Notes: a model not told the origin generated them from the letters alone. 64,000 bases of DNA from Pelagibacteraceae bacterium AG-349-E10 (GCA_003281065.1 QCDA01000002.1:41862-105861), one strand, 5' to 3'; counted from the stretch's first letter, positions 49,866 to 61,426 are shown. Translations and numbers: made by a program.

Positions 49866-49885
49866 AGAGGGCCAAAAGGCCCCCT
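49866..49885. terminator. GC-rich hairpin between convergent genes, likely terminator for groEL (minus) and/or the glycan operon (plus)
   Basis: AGAGGGCC-AAAA-GGCCCCCT; T/A runs follow on the minus strand (AAAATTTTT). Confidence 0.65.
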
Positions 49886-49908
49886 ATAAGTTTAAGTGAG
49901 ATTTTTGA

Positions 49909-51567
<1,659 letters not shown>

Positions 51568-51585
51568 TTATAAAATACCTTTCAA

Positions 51586-51876
51586 TTACTTCTCAATAAT
51601 TCCCATGATGTCTGACTCCTTCATTATTAAGAGTTCTTTACCATCAATTTTTACTTCTGTACCAGACCATTTACCAAACAAAATTCGATCACCTTTTTTT
51701 ACATCTAAAGCAACTACTTGTCCGTTTTCATTTCTAGCACCACCACCTACGGATACAACTTTTCCTTCCATAGGCTTTTCTTGAGCAGTATCAGGAATTA
51801 TGATACCGCCTTTAGTACGATCTTCTTGTTCAACTCTCTCAACCAAGACTCTATCGTGTAAGGGTTTTAAATTCAT
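51586..51876 (-). CDS. groES: 10 kDa co-chaperonin GroES
   Basis: [46 protein letters not shown]. Confidence 0.99.
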   Translation of the reverse strand: MNLKPLHDRVLVERVEQEDRTKGGIIIPDTAQEKPMEGKVVSVGGGARNENGQVVALDVKKGDRILFGKWSGTEVKIDGKELLIMKESDIMGIIEK

Positions 51877-51906
51877 ATTTGTACCTCTATATCTAAAGTT
51901 TAATTT

Positions 51907-51933
51907 TTAGCACTCACTTTTATAGAGTGCTAA
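51907..51933. promoter_or_regulatory. CIRCE element (HrcA operator) upstream of groES
   Basis: TTAGCACTC-ACTTTTATA-GAGTGCTAA: perfect 9-9-9 inverted repeat. Confidence 0.97.
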
Positions 51934-51944
51934 ACTATATATGT

Positions 51945-51972
51945 AAATGGTAAATAAATTTCTGGTTTCAAG
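51945..51972 (-). promoter_or_regulatory. Candidate RpoH-type promoter for groESL
   Basis: Minus strand CTTGAAA-N15-CCATTT, just upstream of CIRCE. Confidence 0.45.
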
Positions 51973-52114
51973 TTGAAATAGCCAAAAATCATTAAAAATA
52001 TTGAAATTTCTCTTTAATTGAATGATTATCTTAATATGCAAAATAGCTCAAATTTAAGGACTATAAAGATCCTCAACATGATTCCCAATTTTTTGAAAAG
52101 ATCGGCTATTAATT

Positions 52115-54271
52115 TTGTTTGAAAATAGATTTATTAAACAATTGGTGCTTATAGGAGGTGGGCACGCAAATGTACAAATTTTAAAGAAATTATGTATGAA
52201 CAGAATAAAAGGATTGCATACAATTTTAATTAGTGAGCATTTTGAAGCTACTTACTCAGGTATGACACCTGGATATATCCATAAAGATTTTAGCAAAGAA
52301 GAAATAAGCATTGATCTTCAAAGACTCTGCTTTAATGCAGGTGCAACTTTTATAAAAGATAAAGTAATTAAATTAGAAACTAATCATAAAAAAGTAGTAT
52401 TAAAAAATTTTCCATCAATAAACTATAATTTATTATCAATTAATACTGGTTCGGTCTCAAATACAAAAGGAATAAAAATAGAAAAATTATCTAAATGTTT
52501 TTTTGCAAAACCTATTAGCTCATTAGTAAATAACTTGAGTCACATTGATCTAATTATAAGTAACAAAAAAAATAGAATTTCAATTATTGGTGGAGGTGTA
52601 GCATCTTATGAATTAGCTTTCAGCTTATTAAGAAGATATGAAAATAATTTAGAAATAACTATTTTTGGAAAAAATATTTTAAAGGAAAAAAATCTAAATC
52701 AGAAAACAAAAAAAAACCTAAAAAAAATTTCATCCGATTTAGGTATTAAAGAATATTTAGGAGAAGTTGTTTCGATAACTGAAACTCATTTAGTCCTAAA
52801 TAGTGGTGAAAAATTTGATAGTGATTTAAATTTACTTTCTTCTGGTGCTAATATTGAAACATGGCTCTCAGAGAGTAATCTAGATAAAGATAAAAATGGA
52901 TTTATAGTTGTAGATAATAATCTTTTGTCTACAAATGATAAAAATATATTTGTTACAGGTGATGCCTGTACAGTTGAAGATAATTTGAGACCAAAATCAG
53001 GTGTGATGGCAGTTCGTCAAGGACAAGTTTTAAAAGAAAATATTTTCTCAAAATTAACTGGTAAGCCCTTATTAAAATTTAAAGCACAAAAAAACTGGTT
53101 ATATTTAATTGGCACTCATAAAAATAAAGCATTATTGAATTATTTTTTCTTATCTTTTCATGGTCTATGGTGCTGGAAACTAAAAGAGTGGATTGATAGA
53201 GGTTTTATTAACAAATTTAAATTTACTTACAATTCAAAGATGTCTTTTAGAAATTTTGAATTAGAAAAGCCAACAGACATTAAGATGTATTGCCAGGGTT
53301 GTGGCTCTAAAGTATCAAAAAACACTTTAGTTAATTATTTAAATGAGGAAGATTCACACAGTGATTTACCTGACTCGTCAATAATAAATACTAATTCTTC
53401 ATCTTTATTACAAAGTATAGATCACATAAAGTTATTTACATCACTCAACCCTTTTGATTTTGGAATTATTAGCTATCTGCATTCTCAAAATGATATTTTA
53501 TCAAGTGGGGGTTCTGTAAAAACTATAAGTGTTTCACAAGCCCTACCGTTCTCTGATGGCATTATAGAAAGTTTTTTTATGGAATATTTTATGAAAGGTA
53601 TTAAATCAGAAGCCATAAAAGATGGTTCAATTATTGCATCAGGACACAGCTATCAATCAAAAGAACCTGGTATTACAATTACAATGAATGGCTCATATGA
53701 AAAACAAATTACAAAAAGCCAAGCACAAGAGAGTGAACTAATATATCTTTCAAAACCTTTAGGCACAGGATATCTCTTGGCCGCTTATTTTAATAATTCA
53801 GAACTTTTATCAAGTTTTGATTTTCAAAAATTGATAACTTGGATGAAAAAAGGAAATAAAAAAATATCAGAAATATCAAAAAATTTTAATAGCAAAATTA
53901 CAACAGATATAAGTGGTTTTGGATTAGCATCACATTTATCAGATATTTGTATATCTTCAGGTTTATCTGCTGAAATAAAACTTAATGAAGAAATACTAAT
54001 TAATAAAAATATTGATATTTTAAATAAATTTAAAAGCACAGGTTTTGAAAATAATTATTTATCCTCAGCAAATGAAATCTCAATATCTGATAATAATAAA
54101 TTACAAAATATACTTTATGATCCTCAAACAAATGGGCCACTTTTGATATCTATTGAGAAAGAAGATCAAATTAAATTTGAAAAAGAGTTTCAATCAGTAA
54201 TTGGTTTTAGTCCTATATTAGTCGGACAGTTTAAAAAGTTCAAAAATAAGTTAATTAATGTAATAAATTAA
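52115..54271 (+). CDS. selD: FAD/NAD(P)H dehydrogenase-like domain fused to selenide,water dikinase (SelD) (TTG start)
   Basis: N-term LVLIGGGHANVQILKKL, FVTGDACTVED; C-term YCQGCGSKVSKNTLVNYL, SIDHIKLFTSLNPFDFGIISYLHSQNDI, DPQTNGPLLIS. Confidence 0.88.
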   Translation: MFENRFIKQLVLIGGGHANVQILKKLCMNRIKGLHTILISEHFEATYSGMTPGYIHKDFSKEEISIDLQRLCFNAGATFIKDKVIKLETNHKKVVLKNFPSINYNLLSINTGSVSNTKGIKIEKLSKCFFAKPISSLVNNLSHIDLIISNKKNRISIIGGGVASYELAFSLLRRYENNLEITIFGKNILKEKNLNQKTKKNLKKISSDLGIKEYLGEVVSITETHLVLNSGEKFDSDLNLLSSGANIETWLSESNLDKDKNGFIVVDNNLLSTNDKNIFVTGDACTVEDNLRPKSGVMAVRQGQVLKENIFSKLTGKPLLKFKAQKNWLYLIGTHKNKALLNYFFLSFHGLWCWKLKEWIDRGFINKFKFTYNSKMSFRNFELEKPTDIKMYCQGCGSKVSKNTLVNYLNEEDSHSDLPDSSIINTNSSSLLQSIDHIKLFTSLNPFDFGIISYLHSQNDILSSGGSVKTISVSQALPFSDGIIESFFMEYFMKGIKSEAIKDGSIIASGHSYQSKEPGITITMNGSYEKQITKSQAQESELIYLSKPLGTGYLLAAYFNNSELLSSFDFQKLITWMKKGNKKISEISKNFNSKITTDISGFGLASHLSDICISSGLSAEIKLNEEILINKNIDILNKFKSTGFENNYLSSANEISISDNNKLQNILYDPQTNGPLLISIEKEDQIKFEKEFQSVIGFSPILVGQFKKFKNKLINVIN

Positions 54272-54278
54272 TTGAAGT

Positions 54279-54974
54279 TTAATTTTTAAATTTTTTTTTG
54301 AATAAAATAATCATAATTATCAGAAAAGCAATAAAACCTAGGGGAATTAAGTATTCTGGCTGAACTATTAGCGAAAAATTTAATTTTGTTTTATTTATGA
54401 ATATTTCTTCTAACCCTTGGCCAATACTCCCAAAGATAAATGACCATGGGGCTAGTCCAAATAAAGTAGTAAAAAAGAACTTTTTATTATTTGCGTCGAG
54501 ACCTGCTAAAATGAGGTTTTGTATGAAAAAAGGAGCTGCAGGAACAATACGAATTAATATCATTAACTCTAAATCATTATTATTGAAATAATTTTCTATA
54601 TAGGAGTATTTATTTAAAAATTTATTTTTAATAAAGTCTGAGAAAAAAATTTTTGCTATTATAAATATTCCAAAAGCACCAAGTGTTCCAGCAATTAAAG
54701 ATATGGTTCCACCTATCCATGTTCCAAATAAGAAACCATTTATCATTGATAATAAGGAAGCAAATGGAAAATTACACAAAATTAAAAAGCTATATAAAAT
54801 TAAAAATGTAAATATTGATAATAAGTAGTTCTGAGATATGAAGTTTTGAATAAAGTCCAAATTAGAGAAAAAAGTTTCAAGTTGAAAAAAGTCTTTATTT
54901 ATAAAATATATAATCCATAAAATTACAAAAAATGTTAATAAAAATAAAATTGATATTTTTTTTGATAATTGCAC
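54279..54974 (-). CDS. TVP38/TMEM64-family membrane protein
   Basis: NGFLFGTWIGGTISLIAGTLGAFGIFIIAK; ILIRIVPAAPFFIQNLILAG. Confidence 0.88.
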   Translation of the reverse strand: MQLSKKISILFLLTFFVILWIIYFINKDFFQLETFFSNLDFIQNFISQNYLLSIFTFLILYSFLILCNFPFASLLSMINGFLFGTWIGGTISLIAGTLGAFGIFIIAKIFFSDFIKNKFLNKYSYIENYFNNNDLELMILIRIVPAAPFFIQNLILAGLDANNKKFFFTTLFGLAPWSFIFGSIGQGLEEIFINKTKLNFSLIVQPEYLIPLGFIAFLIIMIILFKKKFKN

Positions 54975-55702
54975 TAGATAAGTAGCATTTCTAGTGATGG
55001 TAAAATTGAATTTAATTGAAATCCTAAAGATTGAATAGAGCCATTAAAAATTAAAATACCTGTTACAAGCAAAATAATACCAGTAGTGAATTGAAAATAA
55101 CGAATATATTTATTTAAAAAACTAGTCATGATCAATATTTTACTCATCATTAATCCGACAATTATAAAAGGAACCGCCAAACCAATTGAGTAAAAAGACA
55201 ATAATATAATTCCATTAACACTATCCTTAATAGCAACAGCTAATACAGATCCTAAAATTGGTCCAATGCATGGACTCCAGCCAAATGCAAAAGCAACTCC
55301 AATTAAAAATGGAAAAAAATGATTATTTTGAAAACCTTGTAAATGGAACTTACGCTCAAAATCTAAAAAAGGAATTTTAATTATTCCAATAAAATATAGT
55401 CCCAAAATTACTATTAATAATCCTGATATGAAATTTAATTGTTTTTTAAAATCAAAAAATATGTCACTTAAAAAATCAATAGAAGCACCCATGATTATAA
55501 AGACAAAAGAAAAACCTAGAGTAAATAGTAGAACATGAGGTAATAGCTTTAGTGTGTTCACTGCTGATGAATTTTGTAAATCTGCAAAAGATTTGCCTAC
55601 AATATATGATATAAATCCTGGAACTATGGGTAGAACACAAGGTGAGAGAAAACTGAGAATACCAGCTAAAAAAGCTATAGTTAGAGGGATATCTTGAACC
55701 AT
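54974..55702 (-). CDS. ccdA: Cytochrome c biogenesis protein CcdA
   Basis: FLAGILSFLSPCVLPIVPGFISYIVG; FAFGWSPCIGPILGSVLA. Confidence 0.95.
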   Translation of the reverse strand: MVQDIPLTIAFLAGILSFLSPCVLPIVPGFISYIVGKSFADLQNSSAVNTLKLLPHVLLFTLGFSFVFIIMGASIDFLSDIFFDFKKQLNFISGLLIVILGLYFIGIIKIPFLDFERKFHLQGFQNNHFFPFLIGVAFAFGWSPCIGPILGSVLAVAIKDSVNGIILLSFYSIGLAVPFIIVGLMMSKILIMTSFLNKYIRYFQFTTGIILLVTGILIFNGSIQSLGFQLNSILPSLEMLLI

Positions 55703-55742
55703 GAAATTATAGTAACATTATACTATCCATACAATAACACAG

Positions 55743-56360
55743 ATGTTTGATCGCCAAATTCAAAATTTTACCCAAAAACCATTAATAATAATGGCTAAAC
55801 TTTTTTTAAAGTTTTTAAAACCTAATCAAATGACAATATTAGGTTTCATATTAGGTTTTTTTATGTGTATTTTAATTTTTTTTCAATTCTATTTTGCTGC
55901 ACTAGCACTTTTACTTTTGAATAGATTTTGTGATGGCTTAGATGGAACAATGGCCAGACTAACAACCCCCACTCCTTTGGGTGGATATTTAGATATTGTC
56001 AGTGACTTCACAATTTATTCTGGGTTTGTTTTAGCATTTGGGTTCAGTAATAGTAGTTACACAACTTTATCAATGATTTTACTTTTTTTGTATATAGGTA
56101 CGGGTACAACATTTCTTGCAAAAGCTGCAATTCAAACTCATTTAGATAAAATCTCAGAGACAAATGATGCTATTGAAGGATTACCAAAAAGTTTTCATTA
56201 CACATCCGGATTAGTTGAAGGTACAGAAACAATAATTTTCATGGTTTTGTGTCTCTTATTTCCAAATTTTTTTATTTTAATATCTATTATTTTTGGGATT
56301 TTATGTTTTATAACTTTTATTTCTAGGGTTATTGTTTGTTACGTTGAATTTAATTTATAA
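55743..56360 (+). CDS. CDP-alcohol phosphatidyltransferase family protein
   Basis: LKPNQMTILGF; NRFCDGLDGTMARLTTPTPLGGYLDIVSDF (DG-AR-G-D-D motif). Confidence 0.93.
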   Translation: MFDRQIQNFTQKPLIIMAKLFLKFLKPNQMTILGFILGFFMCILIFFQFYFAALALLLLNRFCDGLDGTMARLTTPTPLGGYLDIVSDFTIYSGFVLAFGFSNSSYTTLSMILLFLYIGTGTTFLAKAAIQTHLDKISETNDAIEGLPKSFHYTSGLVEGTETIIFMVLCLLFPNFFILISIIFGILCFITFISRVIVCYVEFNL

Positions 56361-56706
56361 AAGTTAAATAAGCTTCCATAAACATTTTTGATATAATCAT
56401 AGTAATTATAAAAAAAGATAATTTTAACAAAATTCTTATTATTCTTCCAAGTTCAAAACCTGCATAATAAGCTTCAAATATATCAAAGTTATTGAAAAAC
56501 CTCTTATTTACAAAGTTTTTAAGTAAAAAGAATAATTTTGCTAATGGTCTTACGACTACGAAATTTCCAATTATAGAAAATACGATAACAATTACTAAAC
56601 TTACATTCATTGCAAAGGACCAAATAATTAGTGACCCAATCCAGTATCCTAAAAATAGTAACCTCTCCTTTTGCTGAGGGTGAGTATAAACTTGAAAGAA
56701 ATTCAT
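56350..56706 (-). CDS. Small hypothetical membrane protein
   Basis: 118 aa, several hydrophobic segments, between annotated neighbours. Confidence 0.5.
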   Translation of the reverse strand: MNFFQVYTHPQQKERLLFLGYWIGSLIIWSFAMNVSLVIVIVFSIIGNFVVVRPLAKLFFLLKNFVNKRFFNNFDIFEAYYAGFELGRIIRILLKLSFFIITMIISKMFMEAYLTFIN

Positions 56707-56707
56707 T

Positions 56708-57739
56708 TTATTTTAATCCATCTAAAGCCATTTCACTTGCAATATTGGATGCTAAAGTCATGTCTTTTTGGGATTTTTCTAAGATAAATTTTGTACGTGA
56801 TTTTATTTTTTTTAGAAGGTCATCTACAATTTTGTCATCTGGTTCGAGATCTTCTTTAATACTAATTCTTGAACCTAATATAATTACGCCACCAGCGTTG
56901 GCACAATAATCAGGACAATATAATATACCTTTGTTATATAATTCTTCTTCTATATCAATATTATCAAGTTGATTATTTGCAGATCCAGTAATCATTAATA
57001 TTTTATTATTTGCAAAATTTAAAAACTCCGTATTCAAATCACCTCCCCCTGCACAAGGAGAGTAAATATCAATTTTTTCAAAGGATGTATCTTGGAGTTG
57101 ACTACAAAATTTATAACCATCTCTCTCAATCAAATCTTTTTTATGCTCTAAGTCAGAAATTTCAATATTTGCACCGTCTTTTTTACACAAAGAAGCAATT
57201 CTAGATCCAGTCTTACCATATCCTTTGATAAATATATTTTTATTTACTAATGAGTCTTGGCCGAATTTAAATTCGACACATCCTAACATTGAGTAATAAA
57301 CACCTAATGCGGTACCTAATCCGGAGTCAGAACCAATAGGGTTACAAACATGATCTGAGTATTCTCTAAATCCTCTTAAGTCCTCATCGACCGTTCCCAT
57401 ATCTCCAGCTGTTATATAAGTACCATTTAGTTTGTTTAAAACTTCTCCAAATAAACTATATGCATCTTTTTTATTTATTTTAGAATGAATAGTAGCTTTC
57501 CCACCACCAAAGGGAAGTTCAGCCAAAGAATTCTTATATGTCATTGCTTCAGCTAATTTTAAAACATCTTCTTCTTGCTTATGCAAATCCTGATAATTGA
57601 AATATCTACATCCACCCAAGGCAGGGCCTCTTTTAGTATTATGAATAGCAATTACTGAGTAAAAATTAAATTTATCCTCCTCAGCATAAATAACTCTTTC
57701 AAATCCATCTTTTGGTTTATCTTTAATATTTAAAGTCAT
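56708..57739 (-). CDS. Glu/Leu/Phe/Val dehydrogenase family (leucine dehydrogenase-like)
   Basis: AIHNTKRGPALGGCRYFNY; AMTYKNSLAELPFGGGKATI; FIKGYGKTGSRIASL. Confidence 0.9.
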   Translation of the reverse strand: MTLNIKDKPKDGFERVIYAEEDKFNFYSVIAIHNTKRGPALGGCRYFNYQDLHKQEEDVLKLAEAMTYKNSLAELPFGGGKATIHSKINKKDAYSLFGEVLNKLNGTYITAGDMGTVDEDLRGFREYSDHVCNPIGSDSGLGTALGVYYSMLGCVEFKFGQDSLVNKNIFIKGYGKTGSRIASLCKKDGANIEISDLEHKKDLIERDGYKFCSQLQDTSFEKIDIYSPCAGGGDLNTEFLNFANNKILMITGSANNQLDNIDIEEELYNKGILYCPDYCANAGGVIILGSRISIKEDLEPDDKIVDDLLKKIKSRTKFILEKSQKDMTLASNIASEMALDGLK

Positions 57740-58133
57740 TACTACTTATATGGTCAATTATTTTAAGGTCTCCTTCTAAAAAATCATATTCACGAATATC
57801 CTTGATTTCAATCCATTTTAGTTCTTTATGAAAATTATTTAAAACCTTACCACTGAAATTATTGACTATATAAAAATATATGAATACCTTTTTATTCAAG
57901 TCTTTATAATTGAAATTATAACTGATTAGTTCCTCATAATTTATTATGTTAATCGATAACTCTTCATTTATTTCTCTAATTAAGGCCTCTTCATTAGTCT
58001 CATCATTTTTGATTTTACCTCCAGGAAATTCCCATTTTAACGGATGATCGTTAAATTTTGGTCTTTGACATATTAAAAGTTTATTATTTTGAAGTATTAA
58101 GCCTGCTACAACTTTTATTTGTTCAATTTTCAT
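57723..58133 (-). CDS. NUDIX hydrolase, MutT-like (start trimmed to MKIEQIKVVAG)
   Basis: WEFPGGKIKNDETNEEALIREINEELSI Nudix box. Confidence 0.92.
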   Translation of the reverse strand: MKIEQIKVVAGLILQNNKLLICQRPKFNDHPLKWEFPGGKIKNDETNEEALIREINEELSINIINYEELISYNFNYKDLNKKVFIYFYIVNNFSGKVLNNFHKELKWIEIKDIREYDFLEGDLKIIDHISSNDFKY

Positions 58134-58998
58134 ATTTTGTTTTAGCAATATAAATCCCAATCAGGATTAATGTACTTCCAAAAAATTGGATCAATGTTAA
58201 TTTTTCTTGGAAAAAAAGGTAAGCCAATAAGGTTGCGGCAATAGGTTGTATCAAAAGACTCAAAGATGATAAGGAAGCAGATAAAAATGCTAGAGAGTAA
58301 GCTATAAAAGATTGTCCAATGAATTGGCATACAAAACCTAATAAAAATAGAATTGCTATCGCGTAAAAAGACTTTGGCACTAAACTTTGTTCAAAAAATA
58401 TAGCGACTAAAAGTAAAATAATTGCACTTACACATCCTGAAGAAAACATAATCGTACTTGAATTTAAATTTTTTCTTAATTGGCTGATAGTAAGAATATA
58501 ACAACCATACCAAATTGCAGTTAGAACACCTAAAAGATCTCCCAAAAATTGGGATTTATAAAATTGAAAACTCTCACCTAATAACAAGGTCATGCCACTC
58601 ATCGAAATAAATATGGCAATAAAAAAAAACTTAGAAAATTTTTCTTTAAGAAATATTAAAGAAAATAAAATCACAACAATTGGAGCTAAATTAGATAAAA
58701 ATGTTGCCTTAGAAACTGTGGTAAGTTTGATAGACAAATGCCAACAAATTAAATCTAATGAAAAAAAGACACCTGAAATAAAAATAATTAAAAATTTATT
58801 TTTTAAAACAGGAAAGTTTACTTTTTCAATAATTTTCAGTGACCCAAACATTAAAAAAAAGGGAAGGCTCACAAATATTCTAAAAAAAGCTGTCATTATT
58901 GGATCAACCTCTGAAAGTCGAACAAATATAGGAGAAAAAGCAATACTTACTGCGCCTATAATCAGTATGAGAAAAGGATTAATCTTTAAATTAGGCAA
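58123..58998 (-). CDS. EamA/DMT-family transporter
   Basis: 291 aa, about 10 hydrophobic segments; two EamA-like repeats (FIFVRLSEVDPIMTAFFR; LIQPIAATLLAYLFFQEKL). Confidence 0.9.
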   Translation of the reverse strand: MPNLKINPFLILIIGAVSIAFSPIFVRLSEVDPIMTAFFRIFVSLPFFLMFGSLKIIEKVNFPVLKNKFLIIFISGVFFSLDLICWHLSIKLTTVSKATFLSNLAPIVVILFSLIFLKEKFSKFFFIAIFISMSGMTLLLGESFQFYKSQFLGDLLGVLTAIWYGCYILTISQLRKNLNSSTIMFSSGCVSAIILLLVAIFFEQSLVPKSFYAIAILFLLGFVCQFIGQSFIAYSLAFLSASLSSLSLLIQPIAATLLAYLFFQEKLTLIQFFGSTLILIGIYIAKTKYEN

Positions 58999-60187
58999 AA
59001 ACTTCTTCGGATTTTTCTTTTTCTATAATTGGAAAATGGATGATTGCAGAAAAAAGAGAAATTATTATCGCCATAATCCAGGCTATATCGAGTGAACCAT
59101 AAATATCTATAACTAAACCACCAATAAAAGAGCCAAGAAATGCTCCTGCTTGATGGGAAACCATTACAATTCCAAATAAGGTTGAAAGGTATCTTGTGCC
59201 AAATCTATTTGAAACAATTCCTGAGGTCGGTGGGACAGTTGATAACCATAAAAGACCAATACAACAACTGAAGGCTATAATTGTGAAATTGTTAGTAGGC
59301 AAAATTAATAATAAAAAAATTACTATGCTCCTTACGAAATAAATAAATGATAATATATATTTTTTTTTAATAATGCCTGAAACCTTTCCTGAAATTAAAG
59401 TACCAATCATATTAAATAACCCAATTAAAGTAAGTCCTGTTGCAGCTATTGTAGTTTCTAAACCTTTAATTTTTGCAAAAACTGGAAGATAGTTTGAAAT
59501 TAAAGCAACATGTAAGCCACAAACAAAAAATCCTAAAATAAGATAGTTATAACTTTTATCCTTAAAGGCTTTTTTTATGACATCTGATATTTTTCTTTTT
59601 GTAAATTCTTTCTTATCTTTTTTTTGAGGCTTAGGTAAAAGAAATATAAGTGAAAGAGGAATTATGAACAAAAAAAACATAGATGTAATTTGAAAAGAAA
59701 AGCTCCATTTAAAGGTTGTGACTAAAAATTGGTTAATAGGTGTAAATATAAACATCCCTGTTGCAGCAAGAGACATAAGTATTCCTGTAACTGTGCTTTG
59801 TGTTTTATCATCCTCAAAATATTTTGAGACTCCTCCAATTATAACTGGTACAGAAATAACACCAGCTGAAATACCTCCAATTATGCCAATACCAAATAAA
59901 AAATGTAATGGGTGTATCGCTGAAGAAGCAACATAGAAACTAAGAGAGACACCAAAGAAACCAAAACAAAGAGTTTTTACATAACCCTTTTGTTCAGCAA
60001 ATGCACCTGCAATGGGTGACATAGCTCCCCAAAGCAAATTAAAAAGACCATATGTTAGACCTATAATTGAAGCACTAAAAACTGTGGAACTTAAAAGATC
60101 TGGGACATATATCCCCAGAGACATTCTAAATCCATTTCCAACTGACAGTATTAATCCAGCAACTAAAACTAATAGAATTGTTCTCAT
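58991..60187 (-). CDS. MFS transporter
   Basis: 398 aa, about 12 hydrophobic segments, GNGFRMSLGIYVPDL, GIVSNRFGTRYLSTLFG. Confidence 0.9.
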   Translation of the reverse strand: MRTILLVLVAGLILSVGNGFRMSLGIYVPDLLSSTVFSASIIGLTYGLFNLLWGAMSPIAGAFAEQKGYVKTLCFGFFGVSLSFYVASSAIHPLHFLFGIGIIGGISAGVISVPVIIGGVSKYFEDDKTQSTVTGILMSLAATGMFIFTPINQFLVTTFKWSFSFQITSMFFLFIIPLSLIFLLPKPQKKDKKEFTKRKISDVIKKAFKDKSYNYLILGFFVCGLHVALISNYLPVFAKIKGLETTIAATGLTLIGLFNMIGTLISGKVSGIIKKKYILSFIYFVRSIVIFLLLILPTNNFTIIAFSCCIGLLWLSTVPPTSGIVSNRFGTRYLSTLFGIVMVSHQAGAFLGSFIGGLVIDIYGSLDIAWIMAIIISLFSAIIHFPIIEKEKSEEVFA

Positions 60188-60259
60188 TTGCTTAAAATAT
60201 ATGAATCATTTCAAAAAAATATGTTTATTTTTGAGGTTAAATATCTATTATACGCCGTC

Positions 60260-60343
60260 ATGGGTTATCCTAAAAAACACAGAGGCAGAAGAAAAATCGG
60301 TTCACGAAAAAGAAGAGCTAAAAGAAGAGCTAAAAAGAAATAG
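60260..60343 (+). CDS. 27-aa highly basic peptide MGYPKKHRGRRKIGSRKRRAKRRAKKK
   Basis: ATG at 60260, TAG at 60341-60343, absent from the supplied ORF track; 16 of 27 residues are K/R; lies in an otherwise unexplained intergenic gap. Confidence 0.6.
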   Translation: MGYPKKHRGRRKIGSRKRRAKRRAKKK

Positions 60344-60378
60344 TATTTTCAATTATTATAATTTATCCCTGATATTTT

Positions 60379-60846
60379 ATGGTTGTTTTAAACAGAAGAA
60401 GATTTATATCAATACTTATTGGTGGATGCTTTGTTGGATATAAACCTTTAATTGCTATGGAAAAATTAATTCTTTCAGATGAGGAATGGAAAATGAGATT
60501 ATCGGAAGAGGAGTATTATATTTTGAGGCAGCATGGAACTGAACGACCCGGGTTTAGCGTGCTTAACAATGAAAAAAGGAAAGGTACCTACCATTGTGCA
60601 GGATGTGAATTACCACTATTTTCTTCAGATATGAAATATGATAGCGGAACTGGCTGGCCTTCATTTTTTGATTATCTCCCCAATGCTTTGGGTTTTAAAA
60701 CAGATTTTAAATTGGTGTTTCCACGAAAAGAATATCACTGTGCTAAATGTGGCGGACATCACGGACACGTCTTCAAAGATGGTCCAGAACCTACAGGTTT
60801 AAGATACTGTAATAACGGTATAGCTTTAAACTTTATACCAGATTAA
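60379..60846 (+). CDS. msrB: Peptide-methionine (R)-S-oxide reductase, apparently exported
   Basis: CAGCELPLFSSDMKYDSGTGWPSFFDYLP; CAKCGGHHGHVFKDGPEPTGLRYCNNGIALNF; N-term MVVLNRRRFISILIGGCF. Confidence 0.93.
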   Translation: MVVLNRRRFISILIGGCFVGYKPLIAMEKLILSDEEWKMRLSEEEYYILRQHGTERPGFSVLNNEKRKGTYHCAGCELPLFSSDMKYDSGTGWPSFFDYLPNALGFKTDFKLVFPRKEYHCAKCGGHHGHVFKDGPEPTGLRYCNNGIALNFIPD

Positions 60847-61388
60847 TTTTTTTTAATTAGCAAATATGTTAAAGAAATAGCAAGTGCTATCTTTAAAAGT
60901 TCACTGTAAATAAATGGGTATAAGCCTGCGTTTATAGATTTCTCTAGTCCTATGAAGCTTGATAAATGGGCAATACCACAAACAAAAATAATTAACGCGC
61001 CTATAAAAATAGATAAAATAATTTTTATTAAATTTTTATTGAAAAGATTTTTTGAAAAATATGCTATTACAAATGAAGCTAAAATCATTCCATAAAGAAA
61101 TCCAAATGTTGGAGACATGACATAACCAAAACCTCCACCAGCAGCAAAGATGGGAAAACCAATAAGTCCAAGAATAACGTATGAAACAGTTGCATAAAAC
61201 CCAACCATACCCATTGAGGCAGCAATAAAATATACAACAAAGGTTTGTAATGTCATCGGCACAGGATAGAAAGGAATACTAATTTTACTAGAAACTGATA
61301 AGAGAATAATTCCCAAAAGAGAAAATACTATCTTGGATAAATTACTTTGAGCGTACTGACTTAAAATTGTTATATTTTTATTTTCCAT
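60843..61388 (-). CDS. bioY: Biotin transporter BioY
   Basis: IPFYPVPMTLQTFVVYFIAASMG; LIGFPIFAAGGGFGYVMSPTFGFLYGM. Confidence 0.93.
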   Translation of the reverse strand: MENKNITILSQYAQSNLSKIVFSLLGIILLSVSSKISIPFYPVPMTLQTFVVYFIAASMGMVGFYATVSYVILGLIGFPIFAAGGGFGYVMSPTFGFLYGMILASFVIAYFSKNLFNKNLIKIILSIFIGALIIFVCGIAHLSSFIGLEKSINAGLYPFIYSELLKIALAISLTYLLIKKN

Positions 61389-61426
61389 ATTAATTATTTA
61401 TAATTTTGAAGTGATTTGTGCAATAA

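Noticed and set aside
58592-59095. Plus-strand 167-aa ORF
   Set aside because: Antisense to the EamA and MFS transporters; translation lacks recognisable features.
60012-60443. Plus-strand 143-aa ORF spanning the MFS start and the msrB start
   Set aside because: Overlaps three better-supported genes in other frames, including the 27-aa basic peptide and MsrB.
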